Below the pieces are notes generated by a model. That model saw nothing but the letters and a program-made list of their open reading frames with translations, was not told where the DNA came from and did not search any database. A program made the position numbers and the translations under genes. From Streptomyces sp. NK08204 (GTDB lineage Bacteria > Actinomycetota > Actinomycetes > Streptomycetales > Streptomycetaceae): a stretch of 64,000 nt of DNA. This document shows, piece after piece, positions 55,580 to 64,000 of the stretch (position 1 is its first letter; each line of letters begins with the position of its first letter). Location of the stretch: assembly GCF_020400585.1 (NCBI RefSeq), contig NZ_JAINVF010000012.1, positions 124,001-188,000 on the forward strand, read 5' to 3'.

Positions 55580-55981
55580 GTGACAGCCCAGTACGTGACA
55601 GCACATCAGGAGACCAGGCCGAACGCCGCGACCAAACCCGTGCGGTGGGCGGCGGACGCGGTGGCCACCCTGCGCGAGGGCGCGCGGGTGCGGCTCGACT
55701 ACTCGGCGCAGAGCCTGTGGCGGGTGGACCGGATGATCGGCGAGATACGGCAGGAGAACCCGCCGTACGCGGCGGTCGAGCACGTGCTGCGCGGCTTCGG
55801 GGCCTACGCCGGCGAGGTGATCGTCCGCGAGACCGGCGCCGAGTGGTGGGCCACCGGCGGCGACCACTGGGTCCGCACCCCCGACGGCCGCCTGTGGGAC
55901 CCCATCGACGAGGCCCGGCGCTGCTACGGCGGCCACGGCTCGCTGCGTCTGCTGTGCCGGGACGCGACCGCCTCGGCGTGA
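55580..55981 (+). CDS. Small conserved protein, paralogue of the 63535-63996 gene
   Basis: 133 residues from the GTG at 55580. The core is LDYSAQSLWRVDRMIGEIRQ, GFGAYAGEVIVRETGAEWW and RTPDGRLWDPIDEARRCY. The gene at 63535 shares LDYS-SL-VD, G-GAY-GEV-VR-GA-W and MPDGR-WNP in the same order, so the two are paralogues. The G-x-Y-x-G-E-x-x-x-x-x-G-x-x-W pattern recalls DUF3806-type proteins, but I do not assign it. Function is unknown. Confidence 0.8.
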   Translation: MTAQYVTAHQETRPNAATKPVRWAADAVATLREGARVRLDYSAQSLWRVDRMIGEIRQENPPYAAVEHVLRGFGAYAGEVIVRETGAEWWATGGDHWVRTPDGRLWDPIDEARRCYGGHGSLRLLCRDATASA

Positions 55982-56001
55982 GGAGACTGCCGCCTGACAC
56001 T

Positions 56002-56044
56002 CGGCCGGCCGGGGCCCGTTGCTCGGACGGGTCCCGGCCGGCCG
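56002..56044. terminator. Long GC hairpin between convergent genes
   Basis: CGGCCGGCCGGGGCCCGT pairs with ACGGGTCCCGGCCGGCCG (18 bp, one G-T wobble) around a 7-base loop. It serves the small plus-strand gene and possibly the minus-strand amidase gene. Confidence 0.85.
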
Positions 56045-56095
56045 GACGCGGGTACGGCGTGACGGTTCTGCCGCGTCACGCCGTCGCGTTCGTCG

Positions 56096-58822
56096 TCACG
56101 GTGTCAGGTTCGTCCCCAGTCCCGCCCCGGCCGGTGTGCCGAGGGTCGTCTTGCTGAGCACCGTCATCTGGGTGTAGCCCAGACCCGTGCTGTTGCTGGG
56201 CAGGTACATCAGGACGCCGTCCGCGCTGTCCTCGCCCGCCGCGCCGAGGACCAGGTCGGCGCGCCCGTATCCGGACAGGTCGGCCAGCGACACCGCCGAG
56301 CCGAACTTGTCGTCGGCCTCGGTGACGCCGGGGACGCCCGAGGTGTCCTCCGAGGTCGCGAGCGCGCCGGAGCCCGTGAGGCCGGTGGCGCCGCCCTTGA
56401 TCAGCAGCGTGGTGCCCGCGTTGGACTGCTTCACGCTGTCACGGGTGATGTCCTTGTAGGGGACGCCCGCCAGGACGTCCGGGTAGCCGTCGCCGTTGTA
56501 GTCGCCGACGGAGACCGAGGCGCCGAGCGCGTCGCCGGAGACGTCGGTGCCGGGGACGCCGGTGGTGTCCTGGTGGATGGTGACCATGCCGGTGGTGGTG
56601 AACCCGGTGGACGAGCCCCGCACCATCGTGACCTGGCCGCCCGCCTTCCCGCCGGACTCGCTCGTGTACGGCTGCCCGATCACGATGTCGTCGTAGCCGT
56701 CGGCGTCGATGTCACCGGCCGCGATCGACCGGCCGCCCTTGACCGAGATGACGCCGGCCTTGGTCAGGCCGGTCGCCGAGCCCGCGAACCGGACGACGCG
56801 TCCGATGCCGCCCGTGTCACGGTAGTTGAGAGCGACATCGGTGTAGCCGTCCCGGTTGAAGTCGCCGGTCGCGGCGTCCAGGTAGGCGACCGAGCCGGTG
56901 GCCGTGGTCAGCGTGCCGGAGGTGGTGGTACCGCCGGTGAGCCGGACGTTCCAGTTGCCGCCCTTGCCGGTGCCGGCCGAGAACACGTCCGCCTTGCCGT
57001 CACCGTTGAAGTCACCGACCGCGACGGTGGAGCCGAGCTTGGCGCCGGTCGCCGTGACGGTGCCCGACGTGGTGTACGAGAAACCGGTGTTGAGCGCGGG
57101 TCCGTACATCACCGTCACCGCGCCCCGGTCGGTGTGGCCGCTGGTGTCGTCCTCGCCGGGCACGCCGATCGCGAGGTCGGCGTAGCCGTCCCCGTTGACG
57201 TCGCCCCAGGCGGTGGCGGCGCCGAAGTTGTCACCGGTCTCGGTGGTGCCGGGCACCCCCGAGCTGTTCTGGGTGAGCGTGACCTTCTTCGACGCGACCG
57301 GCCCGTTGACCCCGCCCGGCACGACCGTCAGCGAGTTGGCCCTGGGGGTACCCGCGACCAGATCGGCCAGGCCGTCCCGGTTGTAGTCCGAGGTGGGCAG
57401 GGCGTGCGAGATGCCGGGGGTCTTGGCGAGCGTGGCGATCAGCGACAGCTTCTTGTAGAGGTAGTCGCCGGGGCAGGCGGTGGCGTTGGTGTCCCGGTGG
57501 CCGAAGACGCGCGGCAGCGTGATCTGGGTGCCCTGGTCGATCAGGTTCCCGTCCACGCCCTTGGGGCTGCCGGAGGTGAGCGTCACCTTGCCGGTCGGGT
57601 CGATGCCGTACATCCCGAACTTCCACGCCACGATCCGCGCGATGGAGTCCAGCGCGGCCCGGGCGGGCTTGGCGGTCATGTAGTTGCCGATGTAGGAGAT
57701 GCCGACGGTGTTCGTGTTGAACCCGATGTCGTGCGCGCCGATCACCGGCAGGTCCATGCCGCCGCTGCGGCCCTCGAAGATCTGCCCGCAGCGGTCGACG
57801 ACGAAGTTGTAGCCGATGTCGTAGTAGCCGCGGGAGAAGTGCTCCTGCTGGATGGTGCGCATCCGGGCCCGCGAGTCGGCGCAGGACAGCGTGTTGTCGC
57901 TGTCGACGCCGGTGTGGTGGATGACGGCCGCCTTGATCTCGGTGCCGTAGCTGGGCGTGCCGTCGTAGTCGGTGGAGGCGCCCCACTCGGCCTGGGTGAT
58001 GATCGGCGGCTTGACGACCGTGGAGGGGCGCGGGGCCGGGACCGTGCTGGAAGGCGAGGGGGAGGGGGAGACGGAGCCGGACGGGGACGCGGAGTCGGAG
58101 ACCGAGGCCGACGGCGAGTCGCTCGTCACCGGCGTGCCGGCGGGCGAGGACGAGTCCGTGGCGGTCGCCGTGTCGGTGGGTGAGGACGAGGCCGTGGCAG
58201 TCGCCGTGTCGGTGGGCGAGGGTGAGTCCGTCGCCGGGGCGGTGGTCTCCTGCGCGAACGCGGCGGGTTCCGTGGTCCCCTTGGGATCCGTGCCGGGGTC
58301 GAGCAGCTTGACGTCCATGCCGGCCGGCTGGCCGGGCGCCTCGGTGCCGTCGGCGTTCACCAGACGCACCTGGACGCCGTTGGAGTCACCGGTCCACACG
58401 GAGGCGGTACCGCCGCGCACGGCGCCGGCCCGGTCGCCCTCGGCACCGTCGGCCTGGAAGGGGTCGTCCACCAGCTTCTGCCAGCCCGACCACTTGCCGG
58501 TCTCGACGTCCCGGGTACGCACCTCGGGCGTGCCCTTGCTCTTGGCGTCGGGGTTGTCCCAGGTCAGCAGCACCGCGCTGAACCGGTCGGTGTCCGTCTT
58601 GTCCAGGCCCTTGCGGCCCGAACCCTTGTCCGCGAGTTTCAGCGTGTGGATCGACGCCTTGCGGCTCTGACCCTTGCCGTCGGACTGCGCCGCCGGATCC
58701 GCGATCGCGTACGTCACGATCCCCGCGCCGCTCAGCACGACCGCGCCCGCGGTCAGCCACGCCCGCCTCTTCAGACTGAGCGGCTTGTACGCATGGGTCC
58801 TGCGAGGACTCAACTGTCCCAC
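56096..58822 (-). CDS. Secreted peptidoglycan amidase (PGRP/Amidase_2) with FG-GAP repeats
   Basis: 908 residues from the GTG at 58822; an ATG at 58849 would add nine residues including a TTA codon, and neither start has an ideal ribosome site. A signal/anchor helix (WLTAGAVVLSGAGIVTYAIA) is followed by a beta region and an S/T/P/D linker with repeated SPTDTATAT units. The PGRP amidase domain spans about 285-465, with zinc ligands in AVIHHTGVD (H302/H303), FGHRDTNATACPGDYLY, and the glycan-groove segment YNFVVDRCGQIFEGR. About seven FG-GAP repeats follow (DYNRDGLADLVAGTP, GDVNGDGYADLAIGV, GDFNGDGKADVFSAG). It should cleave the MurNAc-L-Ala bond in walls. Confidence 0.92.
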   Translation of the reverse strand: MGQLSPRRTHAYKPLSLKRRAWLTAGAVVLSGAGIVTYAIADPAAQSDGKGQSRKASIHTLKLADKGSGRKGLDKTDTDRFSAVLLTWDNPDAKSKGTPEVRTRDVETGKWSGWQKLVDDPFQADGAEGDRAGAVRGGTASVWTGDSNGVQVRLVNADGTEAPGQPAGMDVKLLDPGTDPKGTTEPAAFAQETTAPATDSPSPTDTATATASSSPTDTATATDSSSPAGTPVTSDSPSASVSDSASPSGSVSPSPSPSSTVPAPRPSTVVKPPIITQAEWGASTDYDGTPSYGTEIKAAVIHHTGVDSDNTLSCADSRARMRTIQQEHFSRGYYDIGYNFVVDRCGQIFEGRSGGMDLPVIGAHDIGFNTNTVGISYIGNYMTAKPARAALDSIARIVAWKFGMYGIDPTGKVTLTSGSPKGVDGNLIDQGTQITLPRVFGHRDTNATACPGDYLYKKLSLIATLAKTPGISHALPTSDYNRDGLADLVAGTPRANSLTVVPGGVNGPVASKKVTLTQNSSGVPGTTETGDNFGAATAWGDVNGDGYADLAIGVPGEDDTSGHTDRGAVTVMYGPALNTGFSYTTSGTVTATGAKLGSTVAVGDFNGDGKADVFSAGTGKGGNWNVRLTGGTTTSGTLTTATGSVAYLDAATGDFNRDGYTDVALNYRDTGGIGRVVRFAGSATGLTKAGVISVKGGRSIAAGDIDADGYDDIVIGQPYTSESGGKAGGQVTMVRGSSTGFTTTGMVTIHQDTTGVPGTDVSGDALGASVSVGDYNGDGYPDVLAGVPYKDITRDSVKQSNAGTTLLIKGGATGLTGSGALATSEDTSGVPGVTEADDKFGSAVSLADLSGYGRADLVLGAAGEDSADGVLMYLPSNSTGLGYTQMTVLSKTTLGTPAGAGLGTNLTP

Positions 58823-59166
58823 CCCTAGTAAATGAACACGATGACCCACCCGTCACAGACAGACAGGCGGTACTTGTAGAGCGCACAAGGCGCCCCAGAC
58901 GTCACTCAGGTGACTCATGTCACTCGCCCTGCCCCACTTCCCGTGTGGTGCAGGAGAGTTCAAGGCCGCGGTGCCCGGCTTCGTCTCCGGCAGCGGGTCG
59001 CGCAAGGCCTCCTCCGGGGAGGGGGCGTCGCCGTCAGGCCAGGTGTTCGCGCGTGCCAGGCTGGCCCGGCGAGGACGAGGACGGGCGCTGCCTTCGGGAC
59101 AGAGGCGAGCCGGCGGGCGTGGTGACCCGCCGGACAGGCGCGGGACGCAGGGTGTTACCTACCGCC
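58823..59166. other. 344-bp divergent intergenic region
   Basis: It separates the amidase gene from the polytopic membrane protein gene. It holds the GTCAC/GTGAC repeat listed separately. The right two thirds (about 58940-59150) stay open in several frames on both strands, but no translation looks like a protein, so I see no gene. Confidence 0.5.
58901..58923. promoter_or_regulatory. Alternating GTCAC/GTGAC repeat, Crp-like site
   Basis: GTCAC-TCAG-GTGAC-TCAT-GTCAC runs through 58901-58923. Its right part, GTGACTCATGTCAC, matches exactly the streptomycete Crp consensus GTG-N6-GNCAC as I recall it. The left part is an overlapping palindrome of opposite order. The block lies about 80-100 bases upstream of the amidase start, a sensible operator position. 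Confidence 0.5.
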
Positions 59167-60414
59167 ATGATGAACGTGCGGATGCTCGTGGACGTGGTGG
59201 TGGTCGCATCGGTCTCCTCGGCCCTCTCCCTCGCCCCTGGTGTCCTGGCCCGCCGCTCCGGCCAGGTCCGGGCCGCGGGCCGTCGCGTCCTCTCGCCGAC
59301 CGCAGCGCTGGCGCTGGTGACCGGCCTGGTCTACGTCAACCAGGTCCTGTTCACCGTCTACGTCCTGCGCGTCCACGACGGGGACCCGTCGTTCGTCGCG
59401 CGGTACCTGCCGGCCGGCTGGTTCGATCTGGCGTCGGACAGTCCCGCCCTGCGCCACCTGGCCGGGCTGTTCCCGGCGCCCGGGCTCCTCGCGCCGACCG
59501 TGCTGCGCGTGCAGGCCCTTCTGGAACTCCCCTTCGTCCTGCTGGCGTTCGCCACGGTGGTGCGCTGGCTGGACGCCGGACTGTACCGACGGATCGCCCG
59601 CTCCGCCCTCCTGCCGCTGGCGTCGGTGTCGTACACGGCCGTGTTCTGTCTGGTCGAGTGGGACCTGCGCAATCCCTACACGGTCGACGACCTCGTGCTA
59701 AGGGCCGTCTCGGCCGTCCTCGCGCCGGTCCTCGTCGCCCTCTGTGCTGCCCGGGACAGGAGAACGACCCGAACTCCCGCCTCCGTGCCCGGGCTGCTGA
59801 CGTTCATCGGCTCGCTGGGTGCTCTGGGTGTTCTCGTCCTGGTCGTCTACGACACCGCGCTCCTCTACAACCTGGGCCGGCTGCCGGAGCGGCTGCCGCT
59901 CGCGCTGGCGGCCGCCGGCGCGCTGCTGGGTCTGCGCCGGGCGGCGTCCCGGCTGCAGGGGGAACGTGCCCGCCAGGGACTGACGCTCACCTTCCTGCGG
60001 TACTTCCTGTGCTACTGGCTGTGTCTCTTCTTCGTACCGGCGCTGGCCGTGCGGTACGGCGTGTTGTTCGGGACACCACAACTGGCGGCCTGCGCGGGAC
60101 TGGCGACGGCCGCGACGGCGTGCGCGTTGGCCGCACGGGACGTTCTGGACGAGGCGCGGAAGACGGCGGACGGCCGGGACGGGCGTTCCGCTGGACGACG
60201 GTCCCCGGGCTTCCTGCTGGTCCGGGGACTGACCTGCGCCGTCCTGACCGGGACCGGCGCCGCCTGGCTGGCCGCACGGTTGACGCCGCGGTCCTACTAC
60301 GAGGTCACGCTGCTGTCCGCGACGGCGGCGTTCCTGGTGACGACGGTGGCTGCGTGCGGGCTCGCCGACGTCTGGTCCGCCCACCGTTGCGGGCACCGTG
60401 TTCGTACGACCTGA
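59167..60414 (+). CDS. Polytopic membrane protein of unknown function
   Basis: 415 residues from the ATG at 59167. It has about nine to ten hydrophobic helices (VLVDVVVVASVSSALSLA by pattern MLVDVVVVASVSSALSL; TAALALVTGLVYVNQVLFTV; LTFIGSLGALGVLVLVVYDT; LTFLRYFLCYWLCLFFVPAL). No transporter or enzyme motif is recognisable. The layout (paired helices with short loops, an R-rich cytoplasmic loop near 315) is compatible with a sensor or transporter core. Confidence 0.8.
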   Translation: MMNVRMLVDVVVVASVSSALSLAPGVLARRSGQVRAAGRRVLSPTAALALVTGLVYVNQVLFTVYVLRVHDGDPSFVARYLPAGWFDLASDSPALRHLAGLFPAPGLLAPTVLRVQALLELPFVLLAFATVVRWLDAGLYRRIARSALLPLASVSYTAVFCLVEWDLRNPYTVDDLVLRAVSAVLAPVLVALCAARDRRTTRTPASVPGLLTFIGSLGALGVLVLVVYDTALLYNLGRLPERLPLALAAAGALLGLRRAASRLQGERARQGLTLTFLRYFLCYWLCLFFVPALAVRYGVLFGTPQLAACAGLATAATACALAARDVLDEARKTADGRDGRSAGRRSPGFLLVRGLTCAVLTGTGAAWLAARLTPRSYYEVTLLSATAAFLVTTVAACGLADVWSAHRCGHRVRTT

Positions 60415-60513
60415 GACTCCGGGAGGACTGCGACGACTCCGACAGCGACGGGACCCTTCTGCGTCTTCCAGGGGCTAGTGTTCGGCGGTATGCGGGAGCC
60501 GGGAGGGGCAGTC

Positions 60514-60963
60514 ATGGCTGAGGGGCCGATCGATCTGATCCGCCTGGAGGGTGAGGGCAACAGCGTCGTTCTCCGGATCACGGGGAGGGAGACGAGGGCG
60601 GGCAGGAACGGGGCCGGGCCTGTTCCCGAGACCGGTGTCCTGGCCGCGGAGTTCCTCGTCGACACGCCTTTCGTACGCGGCAGTCTGCGGACCTGGCTCC
60701 AGGCGGAGGATCTGCGGCAGTGGCAGAAGGCCCTGGACCGGCTCGACACAGGGCTGGACAGCGCATGGCGCGAGCACACACGGGCCCCGTGGCTGTTCAT
60801 CGAACTCGACGATGACGACGACCGGTGCCGTGTCACGATCGAGGACCACTCGATGTCCCTGACGGCGGTGACGGTGACCGTCCCCTTGACCGATGCCTGG
60901 TTCGACGACGCGTACCGCCGTCTGGACACGGTCTGGGAGACCTGGCCCCTGGACGGCGCCTGA
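60514..60963 (+). CDS. DUF5959-family protein
   Basis: 149 residues from the ATG at 60514, with GGGAGGGGCAG upstream; two earlier in-frame starts lack a ribosome site. The family pattern is visible: PIDLIRLEGEGNSVVLRITG, VLAAEFLVDTPFVRGSLRTW, EDLRQWQKALDRLDTG. Such proteins are small, cytoplasmic and of unknown function, and are numerous in Streptomyces. Confidence 0.82.
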   Translation: MAEGPIDLIRLEGEGNSVVLRITGRETRAGRNGAGPVPETGVLAAEFLVDTPFVRGSLRTWLQAEDLRQWQKALDRLDTGLDSAWREHTRAPWLFIELDDDDDRCRVTIEDHSMSLTAVTVTVPLTDAWFDDAYRRLDTVWETWPLDGA

Positions 60964-60968
60964 ACCAG

Positions 60969-61014
60969 CCCCCTGGGCGCGCCCCCGGTGCTCGGGTGAG
61001 GGCGCGCCCCGGGG
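60969..61014. terminator. Bidirectional terminator between convergent genes
   Basis: CCCCCTGGGCGCGCCC pairs with GGGCGCGCCCCGGGG (about 15 bp, one mismatch) around a 15-base loop, six bases after the DUF5959 stop and 16 before the end of the minus-strand gene. Confidence 0.8.
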
Positions 61015-61029
61015 CGTGGACTGTGCGGA

Positions 61030-62190
61030 TCAGAGGGGCTGGGCCGTGGGCCTGCCGTTGGGGGCGGTCGTGATGACGTGGGCCGTCCAGGTGCCGTCGG
61101 CCGCCTCCCCGACGGCGATCGCACCGCCTGCCGGAATCTGCGCGATCTGCGGTCCCGCGGAGGGCAGCAGGGTCAGGGGTGTGCCGCCCGACAGCGGGGT
61201 GGCGAGGAGCGGGCCGCCGGGGCCGGGGGTGGTACCGGCCGGCGGGCGGTAGGTGGTGAGGAGCCACTCGCCCGTCAGGCCGATGAAGGCGGTGCCCGTC
61301 GTGGACTGGGGGACGTTCACGGCGGTCTGGGCGCCGGTGGGGTCGTCGCGGCGTACGACCCGGGCCTGGCTCGCGCCCTCGTGGTACACGGCGATGTGCG
61401 TCGGAGACAGGGCGGCCTGGAGGTAGACCGGGTCGTCGTCGGTCGCGTGTGTGCTGATGCTGGTCAGGGCGCCCGTGCTCAGGTCGAGCAGGCCGATGGC
61501 GGTCGCGTGGCGGAAGCGGACGAGCGCGGACGTGCCGTCACCGGCCAGCACCGCCTGGTCCTTGGGGAAGAACTGGTCCGACGGCGGGTCCACCGGGATG
61601 TCGGAGGTGATCTCGCCGGTGTCGGTGACGTGCAGCAGGTGCAGGCGTGCGATCTGCCATACGTCGTTGTACTCCTGGGTGATCACCGTGGATCCGAAGG
61701 CGGCGGCCACGTACTGCCCGTCGGGCACGGTGACGTCGACGGTCGCCCCGGTGGCCGTGTTCCGCAGCTGGGCCTGGCCGCCGGAGTACTGCGGGGAGGT
61801 CAGGAGGGTGTCGCTGCCGTTGCCGTAGTAGCCGTACTGCCCCGGGAGCGCGCCGCCGTACGAGGCGAGCGTCTGCTCCGTCCCGTCGTAGGCGTGCCAG
61901 GTGTACGGTCCGGGCGAGCCGTCGGCGTTGGCCCGGCGGTGCAGATAGCCGAGGTCTCCTGCGGCGTAGACGTCGTCCTGTGCGTACTGGACCTGGTCGG
62001 TGGTGTCCGGGGCGAAGCCGGTCCCGTGGGCCGGGGCCGCCGCGGGCACGGGCGCGGCGTGTGCGGCGGGCGCGGATGTGATCAGGCCTGCGGTGGCGAG
62101 GGTGAGTGCCGCCAGAGCGGCCAGGGTCGCGGAGCCACGGGCCACGGTGTGGCGGGCCGGGCCGGTCGGGAGCGGGTGCCTCTGGTGCAT
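61030..62190 (-). CDS. Secreted beta-propeller-like protein, possibly C-terminally truncated
   Basis: 386 residues from the ATG at 62190, which follows GGAGGTACTGC. The signal peptide is LAALAALTLATAGLITSAPAAHA. The mature protein is rich in beta-strand repeats of the WD40-like or PQQ-like kind (DVYAAGDLGYLHRRAN; LLTSPQYSGGQAQLRNT; AIGLLDLSTGALTSISTH). Longer streptomycete proteins with this N-terminal part continue into VCBS repeats, as I recall. Here it stops after TTAPNGRPTAQPL, so it may be a shortened form. Confidence 0.75.
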   Translation of the reverse strand: MHQRHPLPTGPARHTVARGSATLAALAALTLATAGLITSAPAAHAAPVPAAAPAHGTGFAPDTTDQVQYAQDDVYAAGDLGYLHRRANADGSPGPYTWHAYDGTEQTLASYGGALPGQYGYYGNGSDTLLTSPQYSGGQAQLRNTATGATVDVTVPDGQYVAAAFGSTVITQEYNDVWQIARLHLLHVTDTGEITSDIPVDPPSDQFFPKDQAVLAGDGTSALVRFRHATAIGLLDLSTGALTSISTHATDDDPVYLQAALSPTHIAVYHEGASQARVVRRDDPTGAQTAVNVPQSTTGTAFIGLTGEWLLTTYRPPAGTTPGPGGPLLATPLSGGTPLTLLPSAGPQIAQIPAGGAIAVGEAADGTWTAHVITTAPNGRPTAQPL

Positions 62191-62423
62191 GCAGTACCTC
62201 CGAGTGGAGTGCCGTCCGTCGAGCGGGCGCGAAGCTAACACGGCCTGCATTCGTACGTCTATTCGAAGGACATTCCACTGGATATGCCGCACATACGACG
62301 CGACGCGGTGTGGATGTCCTGTTCGCCGTCATTCATCCGGTCGTTCGCTGGCGCCCCGGTGGCTGCTGTATAACCGGGCCCCTGTCCCTCCTCGAAGTCC
62401 GCCGTGCTGCTGAAGGGTTGATC

Positions 62424-63362
62424 GTGCTGCCCCCAACCGGAATATCCGTCGCCCCGAGCCGGTGTCGTGCCGTCGGTGTCGTGCTGGTCGCGACCGTCGT
62501 GGCCGTGTCGGCGGGGTGTTCACCGCACAGCGGCAAGCGGAAGGGGGCGGCTGGGCGGCACGCTTCCTCCAGGACGGCGCAGGCCCATCCGAAGCCGAAC
62601 GGCACGTCACCCACCACGGCCGTGCCCGCCCCGGCGCCGAAGACCGCCGTGCAGTTCGTCGTCCGTGCCCGGCAGGCCCTGAGCGCCGAGAAGGGGTGGA
62701 CGTTCGCGCTACGGGGCAGCGAGTCCGCCGTGATGCAGGGGCAGGCGCCCAACACCGCCACGTACGCCGCGACCGTGCACCGCACCACCGCGCCCGCCGC
62801 GCTTCAGCAGACCGGGACGATCACCACCGGCAAGGGGGAGCGCAAGGCCGAGGTGGTGTACGTCGTCGGTGGGGTCGGTTACGTGAAGGAGGGGGACGCG
62901 GGGTGGAAGAAGGGGCCTGTGTCCCAGGCCGACATCGCCAATGACGTCGAGGATCCAGTGGCCGAGTTGGACGCGTTCGCGGGCTACTCCAAGAGCGCGA
63001 AGGTGACTCGTCCGGGGGCCGGCGGCGGGAGCGTGCGGCTCGAAGTCACCGCCTCCGGCTGGCAGTTGCCGGCTGCCCGGAGCCGGCCAGCGCTCCAGCG
63101 AGCGGTACGGGAGGTCGAGCCCACGCTGGCGCAGTTGCGCAGGGCCGGGGTGACGGCGACCGACGGCCAGATCACGCTGCAGAGTTCCACGGAGACGTGG
63201 GACCTGGACGCCAGGCATGGGTATCGGCCCACAGCGCACCGTTACGCGTTCACCTTCCTGGTCCCCTTCAGGGGCGGGGACATCACGATCAGCCAGGAGG
63301 TGCGGGCGGACAACCGCGGCGTGTTCAGCGGGAGCGTGGCCTTGCCCGCCGGCGCGCAGTGA
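62424..63362 (+). CDS. Putative lipoprotein
   Basis: 312 residues from the GTG at 62424 (GAAGGGTTGATC upstream). The lipobox is VAVSAGCSPHS. An S/T/P/K linker is followed by a beta-rich domain of ~250 residues (VQFVVRARQALSAEKGWTFA; KAEVVYVVGGVGYVKEGDAG; RYAFTFLVPFRGGDITISQE). The layout resembles LppX/LprG-like lipid-carrier lipoproteins of actinobacteria by pattern, without a diagnostic motif. It is divergent from the secreted propeller gene. Confidence 0.8.
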   Translation: MLPPTGISVAPSRCRAVGVVLVATVVAVSAGCSPHSGKRKGAAGRHASSRTAQAHPKPNGTSPTTAVPAPAPKTAVQFVVRARQALSAEKGWTFALRGSESAVMQGQAPNTATYAATVHRTTAPAALQQTGTITTGKGERKAEVVYVVGGVGYVKEGDAGWKKGPVSQADIANDVEDPVAELDAFAGYSKSAKVTRPGAGGGSVRLEVTASGWQLPAARSRPALQRAVREVEPTLAQLRRAGVTATDGQITLQSSTETWDLDARHGYRPTAHRYAFTFLVPFRGGDITISQEVRADNRGVFSGSVALPAGAQ

Positions 63363-63534
63363 CGGGGTGCGACGCGCCAGGCTCTGAAAAGGTTGTACGT
63401 CCACTGTGGCCTTCCTGTGTGTTTCTTGACATGTCTGCGACCCGTGATGTTGCAGATGCCGCTGCCGCTTGGTGAACGGGGGAGGGGACAGGGGTCCTGA
63501 TCCCCCTTTGTCCGAGCGAAAGGGGAACGGACTC

Positions 63535-63996
63535 ATGGGTGGAGTGGACACTCGGCCGTGTGCGAGTGACATGCGGGCGCACGCGGTGGCCTTCGTCGCA
63601 CGTGCCACCGTTCGCAGCCGGCTGCCACTGGACTACTCCGAGCGCAGCCTGCGCGTCGTCGACTTCCTGATCGACGGGTTGCGCAAGGGCGGGGGTGACC
63701 GTGAGCGTGCGCGTGATGTGCTCTTCGGGCTCGGCGCGTACGTCGGCGAGGTGCTCGTGCGCCGGGCGGGGGCGGTGTGGGTGGACTTCGACGCCGATCA
63801 GCAGGCGTACTTCGGACAGCGGGTGGGGGTGCGCATGCCGGACGGGCGGGTGTGGAATCCGCTGGGCAAGGTGCGCAACCGCTTCGACGCCGACGCCCCG
63901 GAGGAGTCCTTGCAGGCCTTCTGGCTGAAGCTGCACGGGCGGGTGCGGCAGGACGCCGGCCGAGCCTCGGCCCCAGGGTGTGCTTCAGATGAGTGA
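63535..63996 (+). CDS. Small conserved protein, paralogue of the 55580-55981 gene
   Basis: 153 residues from the ATG at 63535, preceded by CGAAAGGGGAACG. Core: LDYSERSLRVVDFLIDGLRK, GLGAYVGEVLVRRAGAVWVD, RMPDGRVWNPLGKVRNRF. It shares motif order with the gene at 55580. Function is unknown. An ATG at 63989 overlapping its end may begin another gene beyond the window. Confidence 0.82.
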   Translation: MGGVDTRPCASDMRAHAVAFVARATVRSRLPLDYSERSLRVVDFLIDGLRKGGGDRERARDVLFGLGAYVGEVLVRRAGAVWVDFDADQQAYFGQRVGVRMPDGRVWNPLGKVRNRFDADAPEESLQAFWLKLHGRVRQDAGRASAPGCASDE

Positions 63997-64000
63997 CCGT

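Noticed and set aside
52991..55936. A 981-codon minus-strand open frame across the hexosaminidase and two small genes
   Set aside because: It spans several genuine plus-strand genes with clear motifs and starts, and its own translation has no recognisable feature.
58917..60521. Longer plus-strand frame starting upstream of the membrane protein at 59167
   Set aside because: The translation lacks membrane helices and is arginine-rich. The frame starting at 59167 gives a clean polytopic protein.

Overview
This is a high-GC actinobacterial window, almost certainly chromosomal Streptomyces. The evidence is strong G/C bias at third codon positions, many GTG starts, lineage-typical families (DUF5753/DUF397 regulator pairs, DUF3017, DUF6350, DUF2690, a BrkB protein, orphan secreted FG-GAP proteins) and a core gene order I remember from S. 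coelicolor and relatives (purN-purH, folD, mdh, glyA, trpS, D,D-carboxypeptidase, sdhCDAB). I see no rRNA, tRNA, CRISPR array, transposase or integrase.

Layout. 1-13.4 kb: a left-truncated HTH / sigma-like membrane regulator, a DUF6350 membrane protein, purN-purH, a WhiJ-type regulatory quartet (RsbW-like ATPase, small protein, XRE-DUF5753, DUF397), an RDD protein, folD-DUF3017, a membrane-anchored HTH protein and mdh. 13.4-17.2 kb: a frameshifted remnant, then a three-gene operon of unknown function. Its first two products carry the same ~17-residue G-V-x-x-STFA-(I/V)-GD motif, at the C-terminus of one and the N-terminus of the next. 17.2-24.3 kb: a translationally coupled trio (two AhpD-like proteins and a PEP-mutase/isocitrate-lyase-like enzyme) divergent from a MocR/PdxR regulator, then an EamA transporter, a lipoprotein plus glutathionylspermidine-synthase-like pair, and ornithine aminotransferase. 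24.3-32.4 kb: a ZTP (pfl) riboswitch in front of glyA, then trpS, a 2H phosphoesterase, BrkB, a D,D-carboxypeptidase, a small membrane protein and an orphan peptide-binding protein.

32.4-48.6 kb looks accessory. It is bracketed by two same-strand Uma2-family genes, a multiply frameshifted one on the left and an intact one on the right, with a third N-terminally deleted copy inside. Within it lie a TetR regulator, a VOC protein, a secreted DNRLRE/VCBS protein divergent from a 2436-residue RHS polymorphic toxin (RHS core, pretoxin HINT, C-terminal HNH nuclease), a DUF2185-like immunity gene 12 bases downstream, and a secreted FG-GAP protein. 48.7-64 kb: sdhCDAB on the minus strand, an orphan OHCU-decarboxylase-like gene, a secreted GH20 hexosaminidase, small hypothetical proteins including a paralogous pair at 55.6 and 63.5 kb, a secreted peptidoglycan amidase with FG-GAP repeats, a polytopic membrane protein, a DUF5959 protein, a secreted beta-rich protein and a lipoprotein.

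How the genes work together. purH, folD and glyA are all one-carbon/purine genes, but only glyA has a visible ZTP sensor. mdh and sdh supply TCA functions, and mdh carries an 18-bp near-palindrome over its likely promoter. The most unusual parts are the motif-sharing operon (13.8-17.1 kb) and the toxin island with its separate DNRLRE partner (34.4-46.1 kb).
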